Positions 63,980-64,000 of a stretch of DNA of 64,000 nucleotides are shown in pieces; positions within the stretch are counted from its first letter, which is position 1, and every line of letters starts with the position of its first letter. The notes below the pieces were generated by a model. It did no database searches. It saw only the letters and a list, made by a program, of their open reading frames with translations, and was not told the DNA's origin. The position numbers were made by a program, and so were the translations under genes. The stretch is from Streptomyces phaeolivaceus (GTDB taxonomy: Bacteria; Actinomycetota; Actinomycetes; Streptomycetales; Streptomycetaceae): NCBI RefSeq assembly GCF_009184865.1, contig NZ_CP045096.1, positions 3,534,001 to 3,598,000 of the forward strand, in the 5' to 3' direction.

Positions 63980-64000
63980 TCAGAGGCGCCGGTAGTAGTG
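63980..64000 (-). CDS. Possible C-terminus of a converging gene (partial)
   Basis: On the minus strand the last bases read HYYRRL and a stop at 63980-63982, just beyond the bidirectional-looking hairpin. Only six codons are visible, so neither family nor reality is assured. It is reported because the position after a terminator suits a converging gene. Confidence 0.35.
   Translation of the reverse strand, partial: HYYRRL

Overview
The window is chromosomal DNA from a Streptomyces species. The evidence is very high GC with G/C-biased third codon positions, ATGA-coupled genes, iron boxes of the actinobacterial type, a bldA-type TTA codon in adpA, and a gene order (leucine catabolism, desferrioxamine, glmS, adpA, orn, tRNA-His, ceb operon) that I recognise as the conserved region around desE-adpA-cebR in Streptomyces. 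No rRNA, prophage, insertion sequence or CRISPR array was seen.

Layout. (1) 1-10071 is an accessory locus built around LodA-type quinoprotein chemistry. A catalase-like/LodA fusion runs off the left edge. A six-repeat beta-propeller gene sits beside it on the other strand. A tightly coupled minus-strand operon (10071 to 4172) encodes a protein resembling the first part of LodA, a radical SAM/SPASM enzyme, a protein with a LodA-C-like segment joined to a ferritin-like domain, and a LodB-like flavoprotein. I read this as a split, radical-SAM-associated relative of the CTQ oxidases; it is the most unusual system here. (2) 10257-21000 holds housekeeping and catabolic genes: hydrolase/TetR pair, ThDP enzyme-ureohydrolase-symporter-PucR group (probably guanidino-compound use), phosphatase, tesB and an acyl-CoA dehydrogenase. 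(3) 21119-27459 is a second accessory island. It holds an aspartimide-type graspetide cluster (precursor, ATP-grasp ligase, PIMT-like methyltransferase) with divergent regulator and NUDIX genes, then a short GntR/small-protein module. (4) 27529-33995 is a TetR-controlled leucine/isovalerate operon. (5) 34280-41600 is the complete desferrioxamine locus desEF-desABCD with two iron boxes. (6) 41806-53860 carries a GH20 hexosaminidase, DUF4429 protein, purple-acid-phosphatase-like enzyme, glmS, a universal stress protein, adpA, orn, tRNA-His, a lipoprotein and a kinase-like protein. (7) 53861-57300 is a small disturbed region: a decayed duplicate of the kinase-like gene end, an APH-type phosphotransferase, a long perfect hairpin, a second GntR/small-protein module and a frameshifted small gene. 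(8) 57321-63868 is cebR-cebEFG-bglC with two CebR boxes.

How the parts work together. The des genes make and recover a hydroxamate siderophore under iron control. The ceb genes import cello-oligosaccharides and hydrolyse them inside the cell under CebR. The hexosaminidase and GlmS sit on either side of amino-sugar metabolism. AdpA is the developmental regulator gated by the rare TTA codon. The two biosynthetic islands (LodA-like and graspetide) are inserted between otherwise conserved genes.
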